Positions 18,456 through 26,910 of a stretch of 64,000 nucleotides of DNA are shown in pieces. The position numbers and the translations under genes are program-made. How positions within the stretch are numbered: the first letter of the stretch is position 1; each line of letters begins with the position of its first letter. Source of the stretch: an uncultured Bacteroidales bacterium (GTDB taxonomy: Bacteria; Bacteroidota; Bacteroidia; Bacteroidales; Barnesiellaceae); NCBI GenBank assembly GCA_949298955.1, contig CASFYQ010000012.1, forward strand, positions 1 to 64,000, read 5' to 3'. The notes under the pieces were generated by a model. It searched no databases, had not been told where the DNA came from, and saw only the letters and a list, made by a program, of their open reading frames with translations.

Positions 18456-19113
18456 AAGGCGTCTCCTCTTTCTCTCCCAGAAAGCGGGGTTGCTTATCGG
18501 TAAAGAAATCGAGAAACATTTTCACACGGGCGAGGTATTCTCGTCCGTGTATTTTTATGTATTTCGCCCGGCGGGCTACGTCGCGGGCATTATAGCCGAC
18601 GGCCGACATACCGCAGTGCTTGGCCAGATAGATGGCCCGCTCGTTGTGGAATTTCTGCGAGATGACAGTGAGGCTGTCCTGCCCGAAAATCTCCTTGGCC
18701 CGCACGATGGAATCGAGGGTGCGGAATCCGGCATAGTCGAGTACGATGCGGTCGGCGGGCACGCCGTGGGCCACCAGCGAGTCGCGCATGCAGGTAGGCT
18801 CGTCGTAGTCGCGGTCGTGATTGTCGCCACTCACCAGAATATAGTCTATCTTGCCCGCCTCGAAGAGCTGTGCCGCGGCCTCGATGCGATAGTCGAAATA
18901 GTAGTTATGGGCACCCTGCGGGGTAATGGGCGCCGTGCCGAGCAGCAGCCCTACTGTGCGATGGGGTATCGCTTCGGTCGTGTCGAACGTCTTGTCGCGG
19001 GCATATCCCTTTACCAGTCCGTTACAAATTCCTATGACGGCAACCACCCCTATAACAAGAATCACTGCCACAACTATCACACTCATTCCAAATCTCCTTG
19101 TATATCGTTTCAT
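18445..19113 (-). CDS. SanA/YdcF-like (DUF218) membrane-anchored protein
   Basis: This 222-residue protein has one N-terminal membrane helix (about 9-32) and a DUF218-type domain with VGLLLGTAP (about 54-62), YILVSGDNHDRDYDEP (about 91-106) and the ISQKFHNERA segment. SanA in enterobacteria affects envelope barrier function and vancomycin sensitivity; ElyC relatives act in envelope biogenesis. The molecular activity is unproven. The gene converges on luxS with an 11-base overlap, so read-through could produce antisense RNA at both ends. A -7 box is at 19134-19141. Confidence 0.85.
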   Translation of the reverse strand: MKRYTRRFGMSVIVVAVILVIGVVAVIGICNGLVKGYARDKTFDTTEAIPHRTVGLLLGTAPITPQGAHNYYFDYRIEAAAQLFEAGKIDYILVSGDNHDRDYDEPTCMRDSLVAHGVPADRIVLDYAGFRTLDSIVRAKEIFGQDSLTVISQKFHNERAIYLAKHCGMSAVGYNARDVARRAKYIKIHGREYLARVKMFLDFFTDKQPRFLGEKEETPFNR

Positions 19114-19133
19114 TATGCCCCTGTTTCAGGGAA

Positions 19134-19141
19134 CAAAGGTA
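19134..19141 (-). promoter_or_regulatory. -7 promoter element for the SanA-like gene
   Basis: The minus strand reads TACCTTTG about 20 bases upstream of the start codon. A weaker plus-strand candidate for flavodoxin (TTACTTTG, 19239-19246) lies in the same gap. Confidence 0.5.
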
Positions 19142-19276
19142 GTGAAAAATAGTAAAATACCGGCGTTTTTCCCTCAATTTAAGTAGAGAACGAAAGAAAA
19201 CCCCCATATATAGGTATTGGGCAGCCGGAAAAGAAGCCGTTACTTTGACACCGTAAAACCAAACAACCGTTACACG

Positions 19277-19777
19277 ATGAAAAGAACTGGTATATTCTAC
19301 GGCTCTTCGACCGGCATGACCGAGGGAGTAGCCCACACAATCGCCCAAAAACTGGGGATAGCCCCGACCGATGTACACGATGCGGCCCGACTCTCGGCCG
19401 AGCTGCTCGACAACTACGAGGCATTGATACTGGGCAGCTCGACCTGGGGTTGCGGCGAATTGCAGGACGACTGGTACGATGCCGTGAAGGTGTTGCGAAA
19501 TGCCAATCTCTCCGACAAAACCATCGCTCTCTTCGGCTGCGGCGACAGCGAGTCGTACCCCGACACGTTTTGCGATGCCATGGGTCTGCTCTACGACGAG
19601 CTGAAAGAGACGGGCTGCCGCTTCACCGGCAATCATGTAGCAACCGACGGCTACTCGTTCTCCTCGTCGGTATCGGTTGTCGACGGCGAGTTCGTAGGGC
19701 TTGCTCTCGACGAGACCAACGAGGCCGACAAAACGGCCGACCGCATCGAGGCTTGGGTGAAAAACCTCGACTTGTAA
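19277..19777 (+). CDS. fldA: Flavodoxin
   Basis: This 166-residue FMN electron carrier opens with the phosphate-binding loop YGSSTGMTEG (about 8-17) and has the isoalloxazine-flanking segments SSTWGCGELQDDW and GCGDSESYPDTFCD. It is of the long-chain type, as shown by the inserted loop near residues 118-140. Flavodoxin carries low-potential electrons in the cytoplasm, for example to or from pyruvate:ferredoxin oxidoreductase, and can replace ferredoxin under iron limitation. The start at 19277 is the MKRTGIFYG methionine; earlier codons are not family-like. DUF2023 follows after 15 bases. Confidence 0.95.
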   Translation: MKRTGIFYGSSTGMTEGVAHTIAQKLGIAPTDVHDAARLSAELLDNYEALILGSSTWGCGELQDDWYDAVKVLRNANLSDKTIALFGCGDSESYPDTFCDAMGLLYDELKETGCRFTGNHVATDGYSFSSSVSVVDGEFVGLALDETNEADKTADRIEAWVKNLDL

Positions 19778-19792
19778 ACCCGCTAAACCGAT

Positions 19793-20146
19793 ATGCCCAT
19801 GATGACCTGTCAATCTTTTCCGGCCGAGTTGAAAGTGTTTTTGAACCATGTGTACGAATACAAGAAAGGGGTTCGAAACATGGTGCTATACACCACCCAC
19901 AAGCGGCATGAGGAGTTTGCCGTGGAGCGGCTTAACAAGCAGAAAATCGATTACTGCATACAACCCATCGGGTGTGACAAAATCAACCTCTTCTTCGGTC
20001 GCCGGGAGTGCATCGAGGTGATTCAGTCGCTGGCCTCCCGCCCGCTGAACCAGCTCACTCCCGAGGAGGATTTCATCTTGGGTGCCCTGCTGGGGTACGA
20101 CTTGTGCGGACAATGCCTGCGCTATTGTAAACGTAAAGCCAAATAA
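19793..20146 (+). CDS. DUF2023 family protein
   Basis: This 117-residue protein contains the family-like core YEYKKGVRNMVLYTTHKR and KQKIDYCIQPIGCDKINLFFG, and ends with a cysteine cluster, CGQCLRYCKRK, that could bind metal. As I recall it, DUF2023 genes lie next to flavodoxin in other bacteria as well, including Helicobacter; here the gap to fldA is 15 bases. The linkage suggests a role in flavodoxin maturation or electron transfer, but the function is unknown. The start could instead be M3 or M4. The terminator at 20223-20260 ends the unit. Confidence 0.85.
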   Translation: MPMMTCQSFPAELKVFLNHVYEYKKGVRNMVLYTTHKRHEEFAVERLNKQKIDYCIQPIGCDKINLFFGRRECIEVIQSLASRPLNQLTPEEDFILGALLGYDLCGQCLRYCKRKAK

Positions 20147-20222
20147 ACCATCTTTCCACGCTCTATCTAATTGCCAAAAGGGAAAGAAATCTAAATTTTG
20201 AAGTTTGTTTTTAGTTGATGGG

Positions 20223-20260
20223 ACTCACTGCGCCGCGAGGCACAGTGAGTTCTGCTTTTT
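20223..20260 (+). terminator. Terminator after fldA-DUF2023
   Basis: ACTCACTG (20223-20230) pairs with CAGTGAGT (20243-20250), followed by TCTGCTTTTT. Confidence 0.75.
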
Positions 20261-20434
20261 GGCCGGAATGCCCGAATACCATGCACTACGGTAGCTAAAG
20301 AAATTTATAAAAATGGCTATAATGATTCTCTGTGTAAATATTTTTCATTCGAATAAATGCGAAATAATAGAGGCTCAAATCATTACAAGGAGTCAAAAGT
20401 GCCAATAGAAGAATGATTTATGCAAAAGAACTCG

Positions 20435-20442
20435 TATCTTTG
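20435..20442 (+). promoter_or_regulatory. -7 promoter element of the AbiF-like locus
   Basis: TATCTTTG follows an AT-rich 200-base stretch with no other feature, and would start transcription about 7 bases later, directly ahead of the structured RNA. Confidence 0.6.
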
Positions 20443-20448
20443 TATACA

Positions 20449-20512
20449 GGCATAAAAAAACCCGGATTCATCACCAGTAACTGAAAGCTGGGAGAGGAAC
20501 ACCCGGGACTGC
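20449..20512 (+). ncRNA. Candidate abiF-type structured RNA
   Basis: The transcript leader contains nested stems: CCCGG (20461-20465) pairs with CCGGG (20503-20507), and CCAG (20474-20477) pairs with CTGG (20488-20491), with purine-rich linkers. It sits between a promoter and an Abi_2/AbiF-like gene. I recall a published abiF RNA motif found next to such genes, and the position and shape fit; the match to that covariance model is not tested. The boundaries are approximate. Confidence 0.5.
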
Positions 20513-20532
20513 AATACAAAGGTACAAATAAT

Positions 20533-21191
20533 ATGGAATATAACAAGGCCTATTTTGAAAAAGTTTTCTCCGCCAAAAGGATGGAGAGATATTCTTTATC
20601 CAGGAGATGAAAAGAGAGCTATTCTGCATTACCAATGTAATTTAGAATTGGCGGAGGCTTTTTATATCAGCCTTTCGGTTTTTGAAGTTACTTTACGAAA
20701 TACTCTGTGCCGGGAACTTGAAACAATGACGGGGCGAACCGATTGGTATGCCGTATTCCCGACCACTCCAGGATTGGCCAGATTGAATCATTACATCACG
20801 CAAGCTATCAAGCAGATTTCCGGGAGACACGAAAGCATTACTCCTTCGAAAATTGTAGCCGAATTGACATTAGGCTTTTGGGTATCGTTACTCAACAGCG
20901 AATATGAGCGCCTGCTCTGGAAGGATTTACGCAGAGCATTCCCATTTATGCCGAAAAAAGACCGTCAGAGAAAAAAAGGTTTCGGCTCCATTGAATAGCT
21001 TCAGAACTTTCCGAAATCGAGTTTTCCATAATGAATCCATTTGCTGGAATCTAAAACGAGTAGAAGAAATTCACAATGAGATGATTACCGTAATGGGGTG
21101 GATAAACAAAGACATACCTGATTGGCTGCAACTCGTCGACAGATTCGATACAGTGTGTGCTCATATTCGAGAAATAATGGAGTGGAAATAA
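20533..21191 (+). pseudogene. Abi_2/AbiF-like abortive infection gene with two frameshifts
   Basis: Three frames together encode one Abi_2-like protein of about 215 residues. The first frame starts MEYNKAYFEKVFSAKRMERY from ATG 20533. The second, from about 20592, continues with LYPGDEKRAILHYQ and LAEAFYISLSVFEVTLRNTL. The third, from about 20965, carries the HEPN ribonuclease motif R-N-R-V-F-H (21012-21029) and ends at 21191. Both shifts equal one extra base; the second falls in a run of seven A (20951-20957), where six would restore the frame. The ATG at 20555 in the middle frame is probably not the true start. Decay, phase variation and sequence error are all possible. AT-richness relative to its neighbours suggests transfer. 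Confidence 0.7.
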
Positions 21192-21225
21192 CACGACTGT
21201 TGACTCTTCAATTTCTCCTCTACTG

Positions 21226-21299
21226 AATCCATACGAAACGACCTCCCCGCCTGCCCGATGTATGCCGGATACAGACAAGGAGGTCGTTTCGTATGGATT
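21226..21299. terminator. Bidirectional terminator between the AbiF-like locus and the aminotransferase gene
   Basis: A perfect 21-bp inverted repeat (21226-21246 and 21279-21299, inner ends ACGACCTCC / GGAGGTCGT) flanks a 32-base loop, exactly between two convergent genes. It ends in AATCC/GGATT with a T-run on one side only. Confidence 0.7.
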
Positions 21300-21319
21300 T
21301 ATATCGAGGTCGATATGTC

Positions 21320-22513
21320 TTATTTCAATCGGGCAAGTACCTCTTTCATACGACGCATGGCCTCGGTGATATTCTCTTCGGAGGTTGCGTAGGAAAGGCG
21401 CAGGTAGTCGGGAGCGCCAAAGGCATCGCCGGCAACGGTGGCTACATGGCCCACTTCGAGGATATACATGGCCAGGTCGGACGAGGTATTGACTACCCGC
21501 TCACCGTCGGTTTTACCCAGATAGTAGCTAATCTCGGGGAAGAGATAGAAGGCTCCCTGAGGATTATTGACCTTCAAGCCGGGAATCTCTTGTGCCAACC
21601 GTACTACCAAATCGCGACGGCGCTCAAAAGCCCGACGCATGGTCTCGACACAGCTTTGGTCCCCGGCAAAAGCGGCGGCGGCGGCTTTCTGGGCAATCGA
21701 CGAGGCACCCGAGGTGTACTGTCCCTGCAACTTGTTGCAAGCCTTGGCAATCCACAGCGGTGCGGCAATGAACCCGATACGCCAACCGGTCATGGCATAG
21801 CCCTTGGATACACCGTTGATGATGACTACCCGATCGCGAACGGCGGGGAAGCGGGCTATGCTTTGGTGTGCGCCCACGTAATTGATGTGTTCGTATATCT
21901 CGTCGGAGATAACAAATATCTGGGGGTGGCGCTCCAAGACAGCGGCCAGAGCGGCAAGCTCGTCGTGCGAATAGACGCTACCCGTGGGGTTCGAAGGCGA
22001 ACAGAGAATAAGCATCTTGGTCTTGGGGGTGATGGCGGCTTCGAGTTGGGCCGGAGTCATCTTGAAATCCTGCTCGATGCCGGTCTCGACAATGACGCTC
22101 TTGCCCTCGGCCAATTTCACCATCTCGACATAGCTCACCCAGTAGGGAGCGGGCAGCACTACCTCGTCGCCGGGATTGACAAGCGAGAGTATCGTGTTGC
22201 AAATCGACTGCTTGGCTCCGTTCGATACCACAATCTGCTCGGGGGTAAAATCGAGGCCATTCTCATTTTTGAGTTTTGCGCAGATGGCTTGACGCAAATC
22301 CATATAGCCGGGGACAGGCGAATAGTGCGAGAAATTGTCGTCTACCGCTTTTTTCGCAGCCTCCTTGATATGTTGGGGGGTATTGAAATCGGGTTCACCC
22401 ACACTCAGGTTAATCACATCGACACCCTGAGCTTTCAGTTCACTACTTTTCTGCGACATCGCAAGCGTTTGCGACGGAGCAAGAGCTGCCAAACGATCGG
22501 ATACTTGGTTCAT
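21320..22513 (-). CDS. Class I pyridoxal-phosphate aspartate aminotransferase
   Basis: This 397-residue enzyme interconverts aspartate/2-oxoglutarate and oxaloacetate/glutamate in the cytoplasm. The Schiff-base lysine is K237 in INGVSKGYAMTGWRIG; other signatures are NLSVGEPDFNTP (35-46), the CSPSNPTGSVY segment (171-181) and VISDEIYEHI (201-210). These are features of the subgroup Ib (thermophilic-type) enzymes. The start MNQVSDRLA was chosen because the 15 codons before it cover the promoter region. A promoter is at 22546-22553. Confidence 0.92.
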   Translation of the reverse strand: MNQVSDRLAALAPSQTLAMSQKSSELKAQGVDVINLSVGEPDFNTPQHIKEAAKKAVDDNFSHYSPVPGYMDLRQAICAKLKNENGLDFTPEQIVVSNGAKQSICNTILSLVNPGDEVVLPAPYWVSYVEMVKLAEGKSVIVETGIEQDFKMTPAQLEAAITPKTKMLILCSPSNPTGSVYSHDELAALAAVLERHPQIFVISDEIYEHINYVGAHQSIARFPAVRDRVVIINGVSKGYAMTGWRIGFIAAPLWIAKACNKLQGQYTSGASSIAQKAAAAAFAGDQSCVETMRRAFERRRDLVVRLAQEIPGLKVNNPQGAFYLFPEISYYLGKTDGERVVNTSSDLAMYILEVGHVATVAGDAFGAPDYLRLSYATSEENITEAMRRMKEVLARLK

Positions 22514-22545
22514 GAGAATAGCTTTTAAGTTTTTTATTTTCCCCA

Positions 22546-22553
22546 CAAAGGTA
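22546..22553 (-). promoter_or_regulatory. -7 promoter element for the aspartate aminotransferase
   Basis: The minus strand reads TACCTTTG 32 bases before the start codon. The rest of the 22514-22865 gap holds only this, the xusA promoter and GC-rich DNA of no recognised type. Confidence 0.6.
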
Positions 22554-22823
22554 CACAAAGAAAATCAATTCGCCAATAATCACAAATCGTACAATACAAA
22601 TTTCTTTTCACCGCACGATTATCAGAGCAAAAAGCCATCACGAATGGCTGTAAAACCGAATACGCCCTATAAAAAGGCTCTTGCCCGGGCAGGAAACACC
22701 CGGCAAATCTTCGCCCGGCAACACGCTGCGGCCAGATGCAACCACCCCCGAGTAACCACCAATGGGGAGAAACGTCTCTCACTATACCTATAAAAAGCGA
22801 TTGTGCCGTACCGGGAGGCACGG

Positions 22824-22831
22824 TACCTTTG
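22824..22831 (+). promoter_or_regulatory. -7 promoter element of xusABC, with overlapping inverted repeat
   Basis: TACCTTTG lies 34 bases before the preferred GTG start. Immediately upstream, GTACCG (22807-22812) and CGGTAC (22821-22826) form an inverted repeat that overlaps the box, a possible iron-responsive operator; no Fur box is clear by eye. Confidence 0.5.
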
Positions 22832-22865
22832 CAGCGAATTACCAAATACAAACTATTCTTATCCA

Positions 22866-25301
22866 GTGAACTCAAAACTATCGGTATTTTTCTTATTCTG
22901 CTTTATCTTATCGCTTCTTGCTTTCCCGGCAAAAGCACGACATAATCACAGGGGGTGCCACCCGACCGGCTCCATCGTATGGGGCCAGGTGGTAACGCAA
23001 GAAAACGGCAAGCCCCAACCCGTCGACTATGCCACCGTCTACCTCAAAGGGAGTGCATCGGGGGGAACCACCAACGAGCGGGGCCGCTACCGGCTCAAAG
23101 CGCCTGCGGGCGACTACACGCTGACAGTCTCGGCCATCGGGTACGACCCGTTCGAGCAACGCATCTCGCTGAAACGGGGCGAGCCCCTCGAAATAAACGT
23201 AACACTCACCCCCAAGAACCAGGAGCTTGCCGAGGTAACCGTGGTATCGACGGGGGTGAACCGGGTGAAGCGGTCGGCCTACAACTCGATAGCGGTAGAT
23301 ACCCGCGAGATGCAGAACTCGACAAAAAATCTGAGCGACGCCCTGGCCAAGGCTCCGGGGATAAAGCTGCGCGAATCGGGCGGCGTGGGGTCGGATATGC
23401 AACTCATGCTCGACGGGTTCAGCGGCAAGCACGTGAAGGTGTTTATCGACGGGGTCCCGCAAGAGGGAGTGGGCAGTTCGTTCGGATTGAACAATATCCC
23501 GGTAAACTTTGCCGAACGCATCGAGGTGTACAAGGGGGTGGTGCCGGTAGGTTTCGGCACCGACGCCATTGGCGGGGTTATCAATATCGTTACCAACAAA
23601 CAACGCCGCAAGTGGTTCTTCGATGCCGCCTATTCCTACGGGTCGTTCAATACCCACAAATCGCACATTCATTTCGGGCAAAGCCTGAAAAACGGTTTTA
23701 CCTATGAGGTCAACGCCTTCCAAAACTACTCGGATAACGACTACCGGGTCGATGCCAGCCATGTGGAACGGTGGAACGACGACGGCTCGTCGGTCATCAC
23801 CGATGAGGTGTTCCGGGTGAAGCGGTTCAACGACACCTACCACAACGAGGCGGTCGTAGCCAAGGCGGGATTCACCGGCCGGTCGTGGGCCGACCGCCTG
23901 ATGCTGGGTTTCACCTACTCGCACATGTACAAGGAGATACAGACCGGCGTGCGACAGCACACCGTCTTCGGCGAGAAGCACCGTCGGGGGCACTCGATTA
24001 TGCCTTCGTTGGAGTACAGCAAGCGCAACTTGTTCACCCGGGGACTCGATTTCTCGTTCACGGCTAACTACAACCGCAACACCACCACCCACATCGATAC
24101 GACGAGCTATCACTACAACTGGTTCGGCGAACGTCGTTTCAACACCAACGGCCGAGGCGAACAGAGCGAACAGCATGCCCGGGTCTACAACGACAACTGG
24201 AACGCTACGGCAACTCTCAACTATCGGATAAACAAGGTACACACCATCACCTTTAACAACGTGTGGAGCGCCTTCCACCGCACCAACGCCTCGCTGCTCA
24301 CCGGCACCGAAATCGAAAACGAATTTGCCAAAGAGACCCGCAAGAACATCGCGGGGCTGTCGTACCGGCTCATGCCCTCCGACCGGTGGAACCTGTCGGT
24401 ATTTGCAAAATACTACTACCAATATGTGTCGGGGCCCATGGCGACCGACGACAAGGGTACCGAGTTTGTAATGGTCGATCGCACGGTGCGACAGGGGGGC
24501 TACGGCGCCGCAGGCACCTGGTTCGTGCTTCCCGGGCTGCAAACCAAGCTGTCGTATGAGAAAGCTTACCGGCTGCCTACCATCGAAGAGATGTTCGGCG
24601 ACGAAGACCTCGAAAGCGGCGAGGTGAATATCCGGCCCGAGAACAGCCACAACGTGAATTTCAACCTCAGCTACTCACTCACCACAGGTCGCCACTCGTT
24701 TTATGTCGAAGGGGGGCTGCTCTACCGCAACACCCGTGACTATATACAGCGTAACATTCAAGACCTGAGCGGCGGCAAGGAGAATGCCACCTATACCAAC
24801 TATGGGAAGGTGGTGACCAAGGGCTACAACCTCTCGGCCCGGTACAGCTTGGGGCGATGGTTGAGCCTGGGCGGCAGTTTCTCGCAAATGGACGTGCGCG
24901 ACATGGAGCCATACCAGATAGGCAGCACGGGCACCTCGACGCCCAACCTCACCTACAAGGCTCGCATGGCCAACGTGCCCTATATGTTTGCCGACAGCGA
25001 CATCAGCCTCTACTGGCACGATTTGGGGAGAAAAGGCAACGTACTCACCGTGACCTACGACAACCAGTATCTGCACAGTTTCTGCTACAACTCGGAAGTG
25101 ATAGGTACCAACAGCAATGCCTACATGATACCCGACCAGTTCTCGCACAACCTCTCGGTGAGTTACAGCCTGCACCAGGGAAGGTACAACCTGTCGCTCG
25201 AATGCCGCAACCTCACCGACGAGCGGCTCTACGACAATTTCAGCCTACAAAAGGCAGGGCGCGCCTTTTACGGGAAAATACGCATCCATTTCGGAGACTG
25301 A
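22866..25301 (+). CDS. xusA: XusA-like TonB-dependent siderophore receptor
   Basis: This outer-membrane receptor imports ferric siderophores using TonB energy. The preferred GTG start gives 811 residues with a signal peptide to about residue 24 (FPAKA). An ATG at 22803 is rejected because the promoter box lies downstream of it. After the signal come a carboxypeptidase-D-like domain (about 40-125), a plug domain (about 135-245, with LMLDGFSGKHVKVFIDGVPQ) and a 22-strand-type barrel ending in an aromatic residue pattern (RIHFGD). It is followed by a DUF4374 lipoprotein and a PepSY membrane protein, the XusABC xenosiderophore system described in Bacteroides thetaiotaomicron. The exact siderophore is unknown. 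Confidence 0.85.
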   Translation: MNSKLSVFFLFCFILSLLAFPAKARHNHRGCHPTGSIVWGQVVTQENGKPQPVDYATVYLKGSASGGTTNERGRYRLKAPAGDYTLTVSAIGYDPFEQRISLKRGEPLEINVTLTPKNQELAEVTVVSTGVNRVKRSAYNSIAVDTREMQNSTKNLSDALAKAPGIKLRESGGVGSDMQLMLDGFSGKHVKVFIDGVPQEGVGSSFGLNNIPVNFAERIEVYKGVVPVGFGTDAIGGVINIVTNKQRRKWFFDAAYSYGSFNTHKSHIHFGQSLKNGFTYEVNAFQNYSDNDYRVDASHVERWNDDGSSVITDEVFRVKRFNDTYHNEAVVAKAGFTGRSWADRLMLGFTYSHMYKEIQTGVRQHTVFGEKHRRGHSIMPSLEYSKRNLFTRGLDFSFTANYNRNTTTHIDTTSYHYNWFGERRFNTNGRGEQSEQHARVYNDNWNATATLNYRINKVHTITFNNVWSAFHRTNASLLTGTEIENEFAKETRKNIAGLSYRLMPSDRWNLSVFAKYYYQYVSGPMATDDKGTEFVMVDRTVRQGGYGAAGTWFVLPGLQTKLSYEKAYRLPTIEEMFGDEDLESGEVNIRPENSHNVNFNLSYSLTTGRHSFYVEGGLLYRNTRDYIQRNIQDLSGGKENATYTNYGKVVTKGYNLSARYSLGRWLSLGGSFSQMDVRDMEPYQIGSTGTSTPNLTYKARMANVPYMFADSDISLYWHDLGRKGNVLTVTYDNQYLHSFCYNSEVIGTNSNAYMIPDQFSHNLSVSYSLHQGRYNLSLECRNLTDERLYDNFSLQKAGRAFYGKIRIHFGD

Positions 25302-25334
25302 CAATATCAAACCTTTTAAAAACAGAATAAAGAC

Positions 25335-26810
25335 ATGAACAAAAATTTCTTCTTCACTGCATGTATCGCCCTCTTCGCCACAGGTCTGTTGTTCACCGCC
25401 TGCGAGGAGGAAGGGCCCTCGGTTCCCACCGAACTTTCCAACCTCACCGAGGTGGCAAAAGGCAACTATGTGATTGCCGCCTCGGTGGGAACCGGCACCA
25501 ACACCACCCACGTGCTGCTCACGGCCGACCGCCTGGACGACCCCAACTACAAAGTGACCCCCACGGTACAAGGTACCCAAAACGACGGGGCCACCTATTG
25601 GGTTTTCTACAAGGAGGAGTCGCTCTTTGCCCTCAACTACAACCAGGGCGAGGCCGGACAAACGGCTTCGTATAGCCTCAACCCGAATTTCGAACCGGTA
25701 AAGAACTCGAATACTTACAAGTTGAGCCGCTTCACCACCTACGGGTTCTACAACGATTACATCATGACTACCTCGACGGGCAACGGAACTATCGATGCCC
25801 AAAGCTATGCCTACACCGACAAGAACGGCTCGCCAATCACCGAGACCTATTATCCCAAACATTTCTTGCCCGCCTATATCGACGCTCGCAACGAATCGGC
25901 CAAGGACGGGACAGGCGCAGGCAACATAAAACTGCGGTCGGAGAATTTCCTCGGCAATGGCGAATTTGTGACGTTGGCCGGGCTGGAACAGGTAGGCAAC
26001 TATCTCTACTCGGCCGCCGTACCCATGGGGTTGAGCCAGTGGGGTTACATACAGACGGTCGACGGCCGCGAACACGGCTATGTGCGCGAAGGCTACGAGG
26101 ATCTGGTCAAGACCGAATCGGGAGGTTCGGGCAGCGGCTCATACAACGCCAACGAGTTGCAATGGACCCAATATCCCGACGAGTGCTGGGTAGCCGTGTT
26201 TAAGGACGAGTCGCTCGAAGAACACCGGGTCATCAAGAGCGACAAGATAAGCTATGCCTGCGGGCGTAACCGTTCGCAATACTATCAAATGGTGTGGAAG
26301 GCCGACGACGGCTACCTCTACGTATTATCGCCGAGTTATGCCAAGACCATGAAAGATTCCCGCCAGCAGACAACTCTACCGGCCGGTGTCGTGCGCATCG
26401 ACACCCGCGCCGCATGGGACGAAATAGACTTTGACCCCTCCTACTACAAACCGCTGAAAAATGCCGACGGCTCGGAAGCGGCATTTCTGCGCAGCTGGTA
26501 CATTGCCGGCAACTACTTTATGCTGCTGGCTTATGACGAGCAAGGTTTCGGAGGCACAGCCAACCGGCTGGTCATCTTCGACACCCAGGGCGACGGGACG
26601 CTGAAGCCAGTAACCGGTCTTCCTGCGCAGGTAAGCGGATTCGGGAACACCCCCTACATCGACAGCGAGGGCAAGGCCTACGTGGTGGTGAGTACCTCGA
26701 ACGGCTATCCCGCAATCTATAAAATCGACCCGGCGACGGCTACCGCTACAAAAGGGCTCACTATCGTAGCCACAAGCGTAGCGGGCGTGGGACGTCTGGC
26801 CGTGAAATAG
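25335..26810 (+). CDS. xusB: XusB-like DUF4374 lipoprotein (siderophore-binding)
   Basis: This 491-residue lipoprotein has a signal peptide ending in the lipobox FTAC with C23, followed by EEEG, an acidic stretch like the Bacteroidota surface-export signal. The rest has the repeated beta-propeller-like pattern of DUF4374. XusB of B. thetaiotaomicron binds ferric enterobactin on the cell surface and in vesicles and passes it to XusA. The gene lies 33 bases after xusA. A hairpin terminator follows it (26853-26886), so xusC is probably transcribed less than xusA and xusB. Confidence 0.85.
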   Translation: MNKNFFFTACIALFATGLLFTACEEEGPSVPTELSNLTEVAKGNYVIAASVGTGTNTTHVLLTADRLDDPNYKVTPTVQGTQNDGATYWVFYKEESLFALNYNQGEAGQTASYSLNPNFEPVKNSNTYKLSRFTTYGFYNDYIMTTSTGNGTIDAQSYAYTDKNGSPITETYYPKHFLPAYIDARNESAKDGTGAGNIKLRSENFLGNGEFVTLAGLEQVGNYLYSAAVPMGLSQWGYIQTVDGREHGYVREGYEDLVKTESGGSGSGSYNANELQWTQYPDECWVAVFKDESLEEHRVIKSDKISYACGRNRSQYYQMVWKADDGYLYVLSPSYAKTMKDSRQQTTLPAGVVRIDTRAAWDEIDFDPSYYKPLKNADGSEAAFLRSWYIAGNYFMLLAYDEQGFGGTANRLVIFDTQGDGTLKPVTGLPAQVSGFGNTPYIDSEGKAYVVVSTSNGYPAIYKIDPATATATKGLTIVATSVAGVGRLAVK

Positions 26811-26852
26811 TGTACAGTCGGCTGAAAACCGTTATCCACACAAAAAAGAGAG

Positions 26853-26886
26853 TTGGCGGCAAACTTATCCCCGCCAATTCTTTTTA
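26853..26886 (+). terminator. Intra-operon hairpin between xusB and xusC
   Basis: TTGGCGG (26853-26859) pairs with CCGCCAA (26871-26877), followed by TTCTTTTT, 25 bases before xusC. Confidence 0.75.
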
Positions 26887-26910
26887 TCACTTGAAAAGAA
26901 GAATGTCTCA

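Noticed and set aside
22620-22800. Cobalamin or other riboswitch ahead of xusA
   Set aside because: The stretch lies upstream of the mapped promoter box, and no conserved B12-box sequence was seen.
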